Both the position numbers and the translations under genes were made by a program. 64,000 bases of DNA from Chitinophagaceae bacterium (lineage in GTDB: Bacteria; Bacteroidota; Bacteroidia; Chitinophagales; Chitinophagaceae). The DNA lies in the NCBI GenBank assembly GCA_019638615.1, contig JAHBTL010000005.1, forward strand, positions 203,515 through 267,514, written 5' to 3'. Shown here piece by piece: positions 35,146 through 44,016 of this stretch; positions within the stretch are counted from its first letter, which is position 1, and the number at the start of each line of letters is the position of its first letter. The notes beneath the pieces are model-generated. The model was not told where the DNA came from. It did no database searches and was given only the letters and a program-made list of their open reading frames with translations.

Positions 35146-36549
35146 ATGGAAGCGAATTTTAATCCAGATAAGCAGCATACTTTAAAATCGGCTATAAGCA
35201 TTTCAGGCACAGGGTTACACACTGGTATTAAGGTAGATATGACACTGAACCCTGCAAACCCGGGTTTTGGTATTCAGTTTCAACGCGTTGATTTGGCAGG
35301 ACAGCCCGTTATCAAGGCTGATTGCGACCTGGTTACAGATACTTCCCGTGGAACTACCCTGGAAGATAAAGGCGCTAAGGTAAGCACAGTGGAGCATATC
35401 CTTGCCGCTTTGGTAGGGATGGGAATAGACAACTGTCTGGTTGAGATCAACGGACCCGAAATTCCTATTATAGATGGAAGCTCTGCCCCCTTTGTTGAAA
35501 TAATTGAAGAAGCAGGAGTGATAGAACAGGCTGCAGCAAAAATATGGTATACCATCGACAATAACATAACCTATTACGATGAGGAAAAGCGGGTGGAAAT
35601 GGTAGCTGTGCCCTCCATAGAATATAAAATAACGACGCTCATCGACTTTAACAGCCCGGTATTGGGAACACAGCACGCAGGCTTAAAGCACATGCGGGAT
35701 TTTAGAGAAGAAATTGCACCCTGCCGTACTTTCTGCTTTTTGCATGAACTGGAAATGCTGCTCGACAATAACCTGATAAAAGGCGGCGACATAAACAATG
35801 CGATTGTAATAGTAGACAAGCCGGTAACCGATGGAGAAATGGAGCGGTTGGCCAAAGCCTTTGGCAGAAATAAAATCGAGGTAAAGAGTGGCGGCTATCT
35901 CAATAATCTTGAGCTCCGTTTTCCGAATGAGCCTGCCCGGCACAAGTTGTTGGATATAGTAGGCGACCTGGCGCTGATAGGCACTCCCGTAAAGGCGCAT
36001 ATCATAGCGAACCGCCCGGGGCATTCTTCCAATGTTAATTTTGCAAAAAAGATCAAGCAATACATTAAGAAAAACAAGCAAATGCTGGATGTGCCGGTAT
36101 ACGATCCCAACCAGGTGCCGGTATATACAACACAGCAAATTGAAAAAACCCTGCCCCACCGTTACCCGTTTTTGTTGGTAGATAAGATCATTGAACTGAG
36201 CGATACCCATATAGTAGGTATTAAAAATGTAACATTCAATGAGCCGTTCTTTGTTGGCCATTTTCCGGGCAACCCCGTAATGCCCGGCGTTTTACAGATA
36301 GAGGCATTGGCGCAAACAGGAGGCATACTGGCCATTAACGCGCTGCCTCCGGGAGATTATGATACCTATTTTGTAAAGATGGACGACGCGCGGTTCAGGC
36401 ATAAAGTTGTGCCGGGCGATACCATGATATTAAAAATGGAGCTAACGGCCCCCATCCGGCGTGGGATGTGTGAAATGCGGGGTACCGTTTATATAGGTAA
36501 TAAAATCGCTACAGAAGCTACGCTAATGGCTCAATTGGTAAAGCGATAG
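35146..36549 (+). CDS. lpxC/fabZ: Bifunctional UDP-3-O-acyl-GlcNAc deacetylase / 3-hydroxyacyl-ACP dehydratase
   Basis: A natural fusion (467 residues) typical of Bacteroidota. Residues 1-310 are LpxC, the committed zinc deacetylase of lipid A synthesis: ISGTGLHTG at about 16-24, STVEHILAAL with the zinc His near 78, and the later HKLLDIVGDL near 266. Residues about 325-467 are FabZ, which dehydrates hydroxyacyl-ACP: LPHRYPFLLVDKI, then HFPGNPVMPGVLQIEALAQ with the catalytic His and Glu. The fusion ties the competing use of hydroxyacyl-ACP for lipid A and fatty acids to one polypeptide. The start is ATG 35146. Confidence 0.96.
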   Translation: MEANFNPDKQHTLKSAISISGTGLHTGIKVDMTLNPANPGFGIQFQRVDLAGQPVIKADCDLVTDTSRGTTLEDKGAKVSTVEHILAALVGMGIDNCLVEINGPEIPIIDGSSAPFVEIIEEAGVIEQAAAKIWYTIDNNITYYDEEKRVEMVAVPSIEYKITTLIDFNSPVLGTQHAGLKHMRDFREEIAPCRTFCFLHELEMLLDNNLIKGGDINNAIVIVDKPVTDGEMERLAKAFGRNKIEVKSGGYLNNLELRFPNEPARHKLLDIVGDLALIGTPVKAHIIANRPGHSSNVNFAKKIKQYIKKNKQMLDVPVYDPNQVPVYTTQQIEKTLPHRYPFLLVDKIIELSDTHIVGIKNVTFNEPFFVGHFPGNPVMPGVLQIEALAQTGGILAINALPPGDYDTYFVKMDDARFRHKVVPGDTMILKMELTAPIRRGMCEMRGTVYIGNKIATEATLMAQLVKR

Positions 36550-36570
36550 TGATAGATATTATCTTTTCCT

Positions 36571-36578
36571 TATTTTTG
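36571..36578 (+). promoter_or_regulatory. -7 box candidate for lpxA
   Basis: TATTTTTG fits TAnnTTTG and lies 42 bases before ATG 36621 and 84 before ATG 36663. Confidence 0.4.
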
Positions 36579-36662
36579 CGGGCTTTCAGGTAACGCACCT
36601 GACCTTTTTGTATATACTCAATGCTTAATGCCACAGTCAGCACTCCTAATAAGTTACAATCA

Positions 36663-37469
36663 ATGATTCATCCTCATACATATATTCATCCTAATGCCAA
36701 GCTTGCTACCAATGTAAAAGTAGACCCTTTTACGGTGATACATCACAACGTAGAGATAGGGGAAGGCACCTGGATCGGCAGTAATGTAACGATTATGGAG
36801 GGGGCCAGGATTGGCAAGAATTGCCGCATCTTCCCCGGGGCAGTACTATCGGCTATTCCGCAGGATCTGAAGTTTGAAGGAGAGGATTCGCTGGTGGAAA
36901 TCGGGAACAACACGACAATACGCGAGTTTGTGACGATCAATCGCGGAACCAACGAGCGCGGAAAAACGACTGTCGGAAATAACTGCCTGATACAGGCCTA
37001 CAGTCATATTGCCCATGATTGCGCTATTGGCAATAACTGTATTATAACCAATAATACCCAAATGGCGGGGCATGTAGTAATGGGCGATTGGGCCATTTTA
37101 GGGGGGATGTGCGCAGTGCACCAGTTTGTAAAAATAGGGGCGCATGCTTATATAGGAGGTGGCTCGCTGGTGGGAAAAGACGTCCCGCCTTATATCAAAG
37201 CTGCCCGCCAACCGCTCAGCTATGCTGGTGTAAATTCTATCGGTTTAAAAAGGAGAGGATTTACAGTCGATAAGATCAATCACATACTCGACATCTACAG
37301 GACCATTTACAACAAAGGACTGAACACATCGCAGGCGGTAGAGTTCCTGGAAGAAGAGTTCCCTGCCACCGATGAACGGGACGAGATCGTGACCTTTATC
37401 CGGGAAAGCGGAAGAGGCATCATTAAACGCTACACCAAAAACAGCGTGGATGACGATATTGCTGACTAA
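36663..37469 (+). CDS. lpxA: UDP-N-acetylglucosamine acyltransferase
   Basis: The first lipid A enzyme, 268 residues from ATG 36663, where the usual N-terminus MIHPHTYIHPNA begins. An ATG 14 codons upstream (36621) is possible but gives an unusual extension. The left-handed beta-helix of hexapeptides spans about 1-190, with the catalytic His in AHDCAIGNN near residue 120. The helical C-terminal domain contains GLKRRGFT. The ABC ATPase gene overlaps its 3' end by 20 bases. Together with lpxD and lpxC/fabZ this makes the first three lipid A steps. Confidence 0.93.
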   Translation: MIHPHTYIHPNAKLATNVKVDPFTVIHHNVEIGEGTWIGSNVTIMEGARIGKNCRIFPGAVLSAIPQDLKFEGEDSLVEIGNNTTIREFVTINRGTNERGKTTVGNNCLIQAYSHIAHDCAIGNNCIITNNTQMAGHVVMGDWAILGGMCAVHQFVKIGAHAYIGGGSLVGKDVPPYIKAARQPLSYAGVNSIGLKRRGFTVDKINHILDIYRTIYNKGLNTSQAVEFLEEEFPATDERDEIVTFIRESGRGIIKRYTKNSVDDDIAD

Positions 37470-38082
37470 TACAGGTAAACGCTTCAACCGCGAATGGATA
37501 TTCCGGCACCTGGATTTTCAGTTTGTTACAGGCACATATTATGCAGTTACGGGTCCCAACGGATCCGGTAAATCAACACTTTTGCAGGTCATTGCCGGAG
37601 CGCTTTCGCCCAGCGAAGGAAGTATAAGCTTTCAGGCAGAAAACAGGAAAGCAGTAGCAAACCATCATGGAGGCGATCAGTTGTTCAGCTTTATTTCGAT
37701 CGCTGCACCTTACCTGGAGCTGATTGAAGAAATGACACTTGTCGAGTTTCTCCGTTTTCACGCCCGGTTCAAACCGTTCCTGCCTTCATTAACAACAGCG
37801 TCTGTTATAGACATTATCGGGCTGGAAAAGGCCAGGGACAAACAAATACGATTTTTCAGCAGTGGAATGAAACAAAGAGTAAAGCTGGCTCAGTCCATAT
37901 TGTCGGCTACTCCTGTTTTATTGCTGGATGAACCCTGTACCAACCTGGATGCCGAAGGGATCAGGCTGTATAAGCGCCTGGTAGAAGAGTATGCATCAGG
38001 CAAGCTTATTATTGTCAGCAGCAACGATGAAACAGAATACAGCTTTTGCCGGGAGCAGATCAATATCCTGGATTACAAATAA
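37450..38082 (+). CDS. Solo ABC transporter ATP-binding protein with altered H-loop
   Basis: The protein has 210 residues, one nucleotide-binding domain. Walker A is GPNGSGKST (about 36-44), the signature is FSSGMKQRVKLAQ (about 137-149), and Walker B is VLLLDEPCTNLD (about 156-167). The position normally taken by the H-loop histidine reads VSSNDE near 190, so that residue is not His. There is no adjacent permease. It overlaps lpxA by 20 bases, and its size and shape resemble CcmA-type or lipid-export ATPases. Whether it serves an envelope transporter encoded elsewhere is inference. Confidence 0.78.
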   Translation: MTILLTNTGKRFNREWIFRHLDFQFVTGTYYAVTGPNGSGKSTLLQVIAGALSPSEGSISFQAENRKAVANHHGGDQLFSFISIAAPYLELIEEMTLVEFLRFHARFKPFLPSLTTASVIDIIGLEKARDKQIRFFSSGMKQRVKLAQSILSATPVLLLDEPCTNLDAEGIRLYKRLVEEYASGKLIIVSSNDETEYSFCREQINILDYK

Positions 38083-38147
38083 ATTGAACGCTTCCTTTGT
38101 TCGTGACCGGTCAACGCTTATCCCGGGCACGGAACCACCGGCAAGCC

Positions 38148-39362
38148 CTATCGCCTGCTGGCGATCAGCAAATTAAGATCGGTATACTTTAAATTGAACC
38201 GCTGGCTGAGGTAGATGTTGGTGAGGGCACCTTTGAACAGGTAAATGCCGCTGCGGATATTGAACTTATGCCATACCAGCTTCTCCAGTCCTCCTTCATC
38301 GCCTATTTCAAGCAGCAGGGGCATTAATACATTGCTGATAGCCTGCGAGGCAGTTCGAGCAAAACCCGACGGGATGTTGGGCACACAATAATGAATTACT
38401 CCATGTTTGATAAAAACAGGATTTTCGTGCGAGGTTATTTCGGAGGTTTCAAAACAGCCGCCCCTGTCTATGCATACATCCAGTATTACGCTGCCCGGGC
38501 GCATGATGGAAACCATTTCTTCCGTGGCAACAATAGGCGTTCTGCCTCCTGTGGAAGACAGCGCTCCCACTGCTACATCGCAGGTTTTAAGCTGCTTGGC
38601 TAAAATTTTAGGTTCAATAACGGAGGTCCACATGCGAACCCCGATATTTCCCTGCATTCTTTTTAATTTGTAAATGTTATTATCAAACACTTTTACACTG
38701 CTGCCCATAGCCAGGGCAGTACGTGCCGCATATTCACCCACAATGCCCGCCCCTATAATTACTACTTTGGTAGGTGGTATGCCGGAAATGCCCCCCAGCA
38801 GCATTCCTTTCCCGTTATTGGCATTGCTTAAATAATTACCGGCCAACAGCATAACCGCGCTTCCGGCAATTTCACTCATGCTGCGTACAATAGGATTATG
38901 CCCTGAGTCGTCTTTAAAGTTTTCGAACGATAACGCGGTAATACGTTTTTCCATCATGCACTGCAGGATAGAGGTTTTCATTACCGGCAAATGGATAGGC
39001 GAAATGATCGTTTGATCGTGTTTAAGCAGCGGCAGCTCTTCATCGTTCACTGGCGCCGATTTCATGATCATATCACATTGAAAAACCTCTTTTTTATCGT
39101 AAGCGATTTTTGCGCCTGCATCGCTATAGTCTTTCTCCGAAAAATGAGCGCCTTCACCGGCTCTGTGCTCCACCACCACACGGTGGCCGTTGTTCACCAA
39201 AACACTAATGGCATCCGGTGTAAGGGCAATCCTGTTTTCCTGAAAGGTGTTTTCTCTCGGGATCCCGATAAACAATTGTGCTTCACGTGGCTTAATATCT
39301 AAAGTTTCCTCTAAAGTTTCGTAGTTGAACGATGCTCCAACAAATGGCTTTTCTGCCGGCAT
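38148..39362 (-). CDS. ald: Alanine dehydrogenase
   Basis: NAD-dependent conversion of alanine to pyruvate and ammonia, or the reverse (404 residues). ATG 39362 (MPAEKPFVGASFNYE) is chosen because the longer frame from 39440 overlaps tsaE. The N-terminal substrate region has GIPRENTFQENRIALTPD, and the NAD-binding motif is VVIIGAGIVGEYAAR near residue 200. The C-terminal HYCVPNIPSGFARTAS is characteristic of the Ald/PntA family. It follows tsaE by 38 bases on the same strand, a pairing seen in other Bacteroidota. Confidence 0.9.
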   Translation of the reverse strand: MPAEKPFVGASFNYETLEETLDIKPREAQLFIGIPRENTFQENRIALTPDAISVLVNNGHRVVVEHRAGEGAHFSEKDYSDAGAKIAYDKKEVFQCDMIMKSAPVNDEELPLLKHDQTIISPIHLPVMKTSILQCMMEKRITALSFENFKDDSGHNPIVRSMSEIAGSAVMLLAGNYLSNANNGKGMLLGGISGIPPTKVVIIGAGIVGEYAARTALAMGSSVKVFDNNIYKLKRMQGNIGVRMWTSVIEPKILAKQLKTCDVAVGALSSTGGRTPIVATEEMVSIMRPGSVILDVCIDRGGCFETSEITSHENPVFIKHGVIHYCVPNIPSGFARTASQAISNVLMPLLLEIGDEGGLEKLVWHKFNIRSGIYLFKGALTNIYLSQRFNLKYTDLNLLIASRR

Positions 39363-39399
39363 AAGCGCGATAGATTTGAGCGGACAATTTACTAAAAAT

Positions 39400-39825
39400 T
39401 TACCGGCCAACCTCAATTTTAAGGTGGCGCGTATGATCATTTACCGGAGATATATATACATGCACAGTATCTTCCGGTAATAAGGACGGGGCTTTTTCGG
39501 GCCATTCTACAAAACAGGGATTGCCCGAGTAAAAACACTCCTCCACACCGGCGTTCAGCGCCTCCTCCTCATCTTTCAGCCGGTACAGGTCTATGTGAAA
39601 GATCGACCGGGCTTTCCCCTCTTCCCTGTACCTGTATTCGTTGATCAAAGAAAAAGTAGGGCTCCCGATATGACCGGTTGCTCCTTTTGCACGGCAAAGC
39701 GCTGAAATAAAAGTGGTTTTGCCGGTGCCCATCTGCCCGTGAAAAGCAAATACATTGCCTTTTACATGTTGCCAGAACATGGCTGCCGCCTCGTCTATTT
39801 TTTCCAGGTGCAGGTCAAATTCCAT
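39400..39825 (-). CDS. tsaE: tRNA threonylcarbamoyladenosine synthesis ATPase
   Basis: The protein has 141 residues and is the ATPase partner of the TsaB/TsaD complex that makes t6A on ANN-decoding tRNAs. Walker A is GQMGTGKTTF at about 30-39. The family motifs SPTFSLINEY near 58, HIDLYRL near 79 and FVEWPEKA near 106 are all present. ATG 39825 (MEFDLHLEKIDEA) is preferred over the upstream frame. Two copies of a TATCTTTGCAAC promoter-like element precede it. Confidence 0.93.
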   Translation of the reverse strand: MEFDLHLEKIDEAAAMFWQHVKGNVFAFHGQMGTGKTTFISALCRAKGATGHIGSPTFSLINEYRYREEGKARSIFHIDLYRLKDEEEALNAGVEECFYSGNPCFVEWPEKAPSLLPEDTVHVYISPVNDHTRHLKIEVGR

Positions 39826-39881
39826 ACTGAATGATCCATTTCGGATTTCAAATCCTGTATCTCCCATATTTCGATACAAGG

Positions 39882-39936
39882 TTGCAAAGATATTCCGCTT
39901 TTTACGGCTTTACTGATACTTTGTTGCAAAGATATC
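39882..39936 (-). promoter_or_regulatory. Tandem duplicated -7 elements upstream of tsaE
   Basis: On the minus strand TATCTTTGCAAC occurs twice, with boxes at 39885-39892 and 39927-39934, 42 bases apart. A direct 13-base repeat surrounds each box. Both fit TAnnTTTG exactly, so tandem promoters for tsaE-ald are likely. Confidence 0.5.
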
Positions 39937-39971
39937 CTCCATCCATTATCAGCAATCCGTGCCCTCTTGAG

Positions 39972-39979
39972 TAATTTTG
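39972..39979 (+). promoter_or_regulatory. -7 box directly before the P-type ATPase start
   Basis: TAATTTTG fits TAnnTTTG, and only four bases separate it from ATG 39984. A leaderless transcript is predicted. Confidence 0.45.
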
Positions 39980-39983
39980 CCCC

Positions 39984-42110
39984 ATGGAAAAAATACACTG
40001 GAAAGTAGAAGGAATGGATTGCACCAACTGCGCATTGACAGTAAGAAAGTTCCTGGAAAAAGAAGGCGCACAGGACGTAAAAGTCAGCTTTGTTGACGGC
40101 GATGTAGCGTTTACACTCAATGGAAATGGGGCTCCGGCTCAAATTCAAAAAGGTATAGAAGGGCTGGGCTATAAAGTAGCAGGCACTTTGGAGGAAGTAG
40201 CCAGATCGTCTGAAAAAAAGCCGGTCAATATACATTTGAGGTACACGCTTATCTGCCTTCCTTTTACGCTGGTACTGCTGCTGCACATGTTTCATGGCGT
40301 ATTGGGGTGGCACTGGCTGATGAATCCCTGGCTGCAGCTGGCATTGTGTACGCCGGTGTACCTGGTGGGCATGAGCTACTTTGGGAAAAGCGCGTTGAAA
40401 AGCATACGCAATGGCATTCCCAATATGAATGTGCTGATCGCAGTAGGCGCTACTGCCGCATATGCATACAGCCTTATTGGTACCCTGGGAAATATGGGCG
40501 AGAATTACTTGTTTTATGAAACAGCAGCCACTATTATTACACTCGTATTCTTTGGTAATTACCTGGAAAGCGCTTCGGTACAATCAACGCAGAGGGCGCT
40601 GAACAGCCTGGCGAAGTCGCAAAAGGTAATGGCCAATATGATTGCCTTTGACGAACATCACCAGGAAATAATCATGCCGGTGGATAATGCCGATTTACGT
40701 TCCGGCGATTTGATTTTGATAAAAAACGGAGAGCAGGTACCCGCAGATTGTAAAATATTATGGGGTGATGCCAGCGTAAGCGAAGCCATTATTACGGGCG
40801 AAAGCCTGCCCCTTGAAAAACATGCGAAGGACACGCTGATCGGTGGCAGCCTGCTGGTAAACGGTACAGTAAAAGCCCAGGTAACAGCCGCGGCGGCTGA
40901 TTCGGCATTGGCCAATATTGTAAACCTGGTAAAGCAGGCGCAGGGCGAAAAGCCGCCGGTGCAGCAAATGGCGGATAAAATAAGCAGCATATTTGTTCCG
41001 CTGGTCATTGGTATAGCGGTTTTCACGTTCATTATCAACTATTTTGTGTTGCACGATTTTACCGGGGCCCTGATGCGAAGCATAGCGGTACTGGTAATTG
41101 CCTGTCCCTGTGCGCTGGGACTGGCAACGCCGGCAGCTATCGCGGTTGGATTGGGCAGGGCGGCAAGAAATGGCGTGTTGTTCCGGAACGCTTCCAGTCT
41201 TGAGTTGTTCAGGGATATTCAGCAGGTGGTGTTCGATAAAACAGGAACGCTTACCACAGGTGAGCTGGAGATCAGCCAGGTGCAGGTAGTGTCGCCGGGC
41301 TTGCAGGAAGAAGAATTAAAAGCGATTGTATTTTCGCTCGAAAAATACTCCAATCATCCGCTGGCAAAACCTATTGTTGCTGCATGGAAAACCAAAAATG
41401 AAATCCGCTGGCAGAAAATAGAAGAGGTAAAAGGATTGGGTATGCGCGGCATCAGCAAAGAAGGCGATGAATATATAGCAGGATCGTACAGAGCTGTATC
41501 GCATCTCACAACAGATCATACGCACAATATCTATCTCGCCAAAAACGATCAATTGCTGGGCTGCATAGACATGAAAGATGAAATTAGGCCGGAAGCGGAA
41601 AAGGTGATCAGGTATCTTCACTCCAAAAACATACATACCATTTTGCTGAGCGGCGATGCTGAGCTTAAATGCAGGCAACTGGCAGATACATTGGGTATTG
41701 ATACGGTGATGGCGGAAAAAAGCCCCACGCAAAAGCTGGAGATCATAGAAGCCCTGTCTGCCGAAAATCCAACAGCTATGATTGGTGATGGTATTAACGA
41801 CGCACCGGCGCTGGCGAAAGCGACTATCGGCATTTCCATGAGCGACGCGTCGCAGATCGCCATGCAAACTGCCGATGTGGTACTCATGAACAAGGGACTT
41901 AAAAACCTTCCTTTATCCCTGGGGTTGGGCAAACATACTTTTCTTACCATTAAACAAAATCTTTTCTGGGCGTTTTGTTATAATATCATTGCCATTCCTT
42001 TGGCGGCTTTTGGTTTTTTAAGTCCCATTTTTGGCGCCCTGGTGATGGGATTGAGTGATGTGGTGCTGGCCATCAATTCGGGCAGGTTGTTTGTGAAGAA
42101 GGTGGTGTAA
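39984..42110 (+). CDS. Copper-translocating P1B-type ATPase (CopA-like)
   Basis: An inner-membrane cation exporter of 708 residues. One N-terminal heavy-metal domain carries GMDCTNC (C13, C16). About eight helices follow, with the ion-binding CPC motif in VIACPCALGLATPAA. The phosphorylation site is DKTGTLT near 415, the HP locus is SNHPLAKP near 460, and GDGINDAPAL lies near 600. CPC together with a CxxC metal domain points to Cu+ (or Ag+) export. A TAATTTTG box lies four bases upstream of the start. No copper chaperone or regulator is adjacent. Confidence 0.93.
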   Translation: MEKIHWKVEGMDCTNCALTVRKFLEKEGAQDVKVSFVDGDVAFTLNGNGAPAQIQKGIEGLGYKVAGTLEEVARSSEKKPVNIHLRYTLICLPFTLVLLLHMFHGVLGWHWLMNPWLQLALCTPVYLVGMSYFGKSALKSIRNGIPNMNVLIAVGATAAYAYSLIGTLGNMGENYLFYETAATIITLVFFGNYLESASVQSTQRALNSLAKSQKVMANMIAFDEHHQEIIMPVDNADLRSGDLILIKNGEQVPADCKILWGDASVSEAIITGESLPLEKHAKDTLIGGSLLVNGTVKAQVTAAAADSALANIVNLVKQAQGEKPPVQQMADKISSIFVPLVIGIAVFTFIINYFVLHDFTGALMRSIAVLVIACPCALGLATPAAIAVGLGRAARNGVLFRNASSLELFRDIQQVVFDKTGTLTTGELEISQVQVVSPGLQEEELKAIVFSLEKYSNHPLAKPIVAAWKTKNEIRWQKIEEVKGLGMRGISKEGDEYIAGSYRAVSHLTTDHTHNIYLAKNDQLLGCIDMKDEIRPEAEKVIRYLHSKNIHTILLSGDAELKCRQLADTLGIDTVMAEKSPTQKLEIIEALSAENPTAMIGDGINDAPALAKATIGISMSDASQIAMQTADVVLMNKGLKNLPLSLGLGKHTFLTIKQNLFWAFCYNIIAIPLAAFGFLSPIFGALVMGLSDVVLAINSGRLFVKKVV

Positions 42111-42181
42111 GGGGTGGATTTGCAGTAAAGCTATTGCCGCGGAACATGTAAGCTATACATCGTTATTGTTTTTATTCATGT

Positions 42182-42625
42182 AAAGCAGGGGATAACGTAG
42201 GATCGCTGATCAAATAATATCCTGCTTATTTTCGCGAAAAGGGAAAAGACATCACGTTTGTTTTACAGTTATTGAAAGATAAAACAACCCATGAAGCAGA
42301 GCTGAGCGCCACATTGTATGCAGTATGGAATAGCCGATAAAAAACTTCCGGTTAAGGAACAGGAGTTGGTGTCCGACTTTTTCAACTGGTCACCCAAAAA
42401 GAAAGAGGAATTTCAGGAACAGGAAATAAGCGCTGCTTATAAATGGATGAAAGAGGTAAAACTAATTCCGAAAGGATTTGGAAAATCAATTGAATAAACC
42501 ATACCCGACAACGAGCTTTAAAAACCTGAACGTTCCGCTATTGTAATGGCACCCAGGCAGCCCTTTTTCGATTGGCTGCTTGCACATGACCCGGATACTG
42601 TTATAGATATTGAAAAAATATAAAT
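42182..42625 (+). pseudogene. Remnants of at least one unidentified gene
   Basis: This gap of 610 bases holds protein-like fragments broken by stops and a frame change. Fragment one reads from about 42182 and has an in-frame stop near 42215; it continues YFREKGKDITFVLQLLKDK and ELSATLYAVWN. At about 42328 the frame shifts and continues to 42497 with VSDFFNWSPKKKEEFQEQE and ending IPKGFGKSIE. A separate short frame (42546-42623) reads FFDWLLAHDPDTVIDIEK. The fragments look like real coding sequence but I cannot name the family. Confidence 0.55.
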
Positions 42626-42720
42626 ACGCCGTTTTTAACTTTATCCCCTTTTTCTTAACTATAAATATTTATATTTAACTTTAAGTCAATAAACTTAAAT
42701 AAGAGTTTTTGTATTAAACC
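42626..42720 (+). promoter_or_regulatory. AT-rich control region of the Fic gene with inverted repeat
   Basis: A 7-bp palindrome (TTTAAGT 42680-42686, ACTTAAA 42693-42699) lies 21 bases before the Fic ATG. The word TTTAACTTTA occurs twice upstream. The arrangement would suit an autoregulatory operator. Confidence 0.42.
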
Positions 42721-43860
42721 ATGGATATAAAAGACTTTAAAGCAGGCAACCTGGTATCACAGCCAACTGGTTATAAATGCTTTATGCCAAATATCATCAA
42801 CCAAACCTATACCTGGTCTGAGGCTGGGATTAACACCCTGCTGGAAAAAGCAACGCTCCAACTGGGAGCCCTAAACAGTTTTTCACAATTCGTTCCTGAC
42901 ATTGACTTGTTCATTCGTATGCATGTGGTAAAAGAAGCTACTGAAAGCAGCAGGATCGAAGGCACCCAAACCAATATTGAGGATGCCCTGGTAAAACAAT
43001 CGGATATCAACCCTGAAAAAAGGGATGACTGGCAGGAGGTAAACAACTATATCAATGCAATGAACCATGCCATTCCACGCCTGCAAACGCTGCCTTTGTC
43101 GAGCCGGCTGCTGAAAGAAACGCATGCTATATTATTAGATGGGGTAAGAGGAGAACATAAGTTGCCGGGACATTTTCGCAGTTCACAAAACTGGATAGGC
43201 GGCGCATCCTTAAACGATGCTGTTTTTATACCACCGCCACACCATGAAGTAGACAGGCTGATGGGCGACCTGGAGAATTTTTTACATAATGACGGTATTG
43301 CTGTTCCTCACCTGGTAAAGATAGCCGTGGCGCATTACCAGTTTGAAACCATTCACCCCTTTCTTGATGGTAACGGGCGTATTGGTCGCCTTTTAATTAC
43401 GCTGTACCTGATAGAAAACAAAATAATTGATAAGCCGATACTGTACCTGTCTGAGTTTTTTGAAAAACACAAAAACCTGTACTACGATAATCTTACCAAT
43501 GCAAGGCGAAAAAATGATATGCTGCAATGGATACGTTTCTTCCTCGAAGCAATTATCCAAACCTGCGACAAAGCTTCGCTCAGCCTGAAAAAAATAATGC
43601 AACTGCGACAAGATTGCGAAGGTGGAAAAATTATTCATTTTGGAAAAAAGGCGCCAAATGCGAAAAAGCTGCTTGACTATTTGTTTACACAACCCGTGGT
43701 AACAGCTCAGCAGATCGCGGAAGTACTGGGATTCTCATTGGTTTCCTCCTATAAAATCATTGATAATTTTATAAAAGCAGGCATACTCCACGAAACTACT
43801 GGCTTTAAAAGAAATCGCTTTTTTATATTCAAAGAATATCTTCAAATATTCCATACATAA
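42721..43860 (+). CDS. Fic family protein (AMP transferase fold) with winged-helix C-terminus
   Basis: The protein has 379 residues. The Fic catalytic motif HPFLDGNGRIGR lies at 212-223 with all key residues (H212, D216, N218, R220, R223). The inhibitory motif S-x-x-x-E-G (S76 to G81, SSRIEG) lies N-terminal to the core, so this is a class II Fic protein held in check by its own Glu80. Residues about 310-375 form a winged helix-turn-helix (VVTAQQIAEVLGFSLVSSYKIIDNF). It probably transfers AMP to an unknown protein. No antitoxin gene lies nearby. It sits behind a patch of broken genes. Confidence 0.88.
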   Translation: MDIKDFKAGNLVSQPTGYKCFMPNIINQTYTWSEAGINTLLEKATLQLGALNSFSQFVPDIDLFIRMHVVKEATESSRIEGTQTNIEDALVKQSDINPEKRDDWQEVNNYINAMNHAIPRLQTLPLSSRLLKETHAILLDGVRGEHKLPGHFRSSQNWIGGASLNDAVFIPPPHHEVDRLMGDLENFLHNDGIAVPHLVKIAVAHYQFETIHPFLDGNGRIGRLLITLYLIENKIIDKPILYLSEFFEKHKNLYYDNLTNARRKNDMLQWIRFFLEAIIQTCDKASLSLKKIMQLRQDCEGGKIIHFGKKAPNAKKLLDYLFTQPVVTAQQIAEVLGFSLVSSYKIIDNFIKAGILHETTGFKRNRFFIFKEYLQIFHT

Positions 43861-44016
43861 ATTATCGCAGCCTTGAATAAGGGCAAGTTATGAAGGGGCA
43901 AGTTGGTGCCCAAGAGGTTCTTTATCCTCTATTGTTAATGCCTAAGCATTTCCCGCCCCATCAACATATCTTTCGTTTTCAAAACGATTACCGGATATTT
44001 GCCCTTTCTGGTTATT

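Noticed and set aside
38149-38164. Palindrome ATCGCC-TGCT-GGCGAT near the end of ald
   Set aside because: It lies within coding sequence, has a short stem and no T run on either side, so it is not convincing as a terminator.
39795-40583. Long minus-strand frame of 262 codons across the ATPase start and tsaE start
   Set aside because: It is antisense to two strongly conserved genes, has low-quality composition and no recognisable domain.
42182-42497. Assignment of the broken gene to a macrodomain antitoxin (DarG-like) C-terminus
   Set aside because: The resemblance (ELxAT...W..KK..F) is too loose to support a name.
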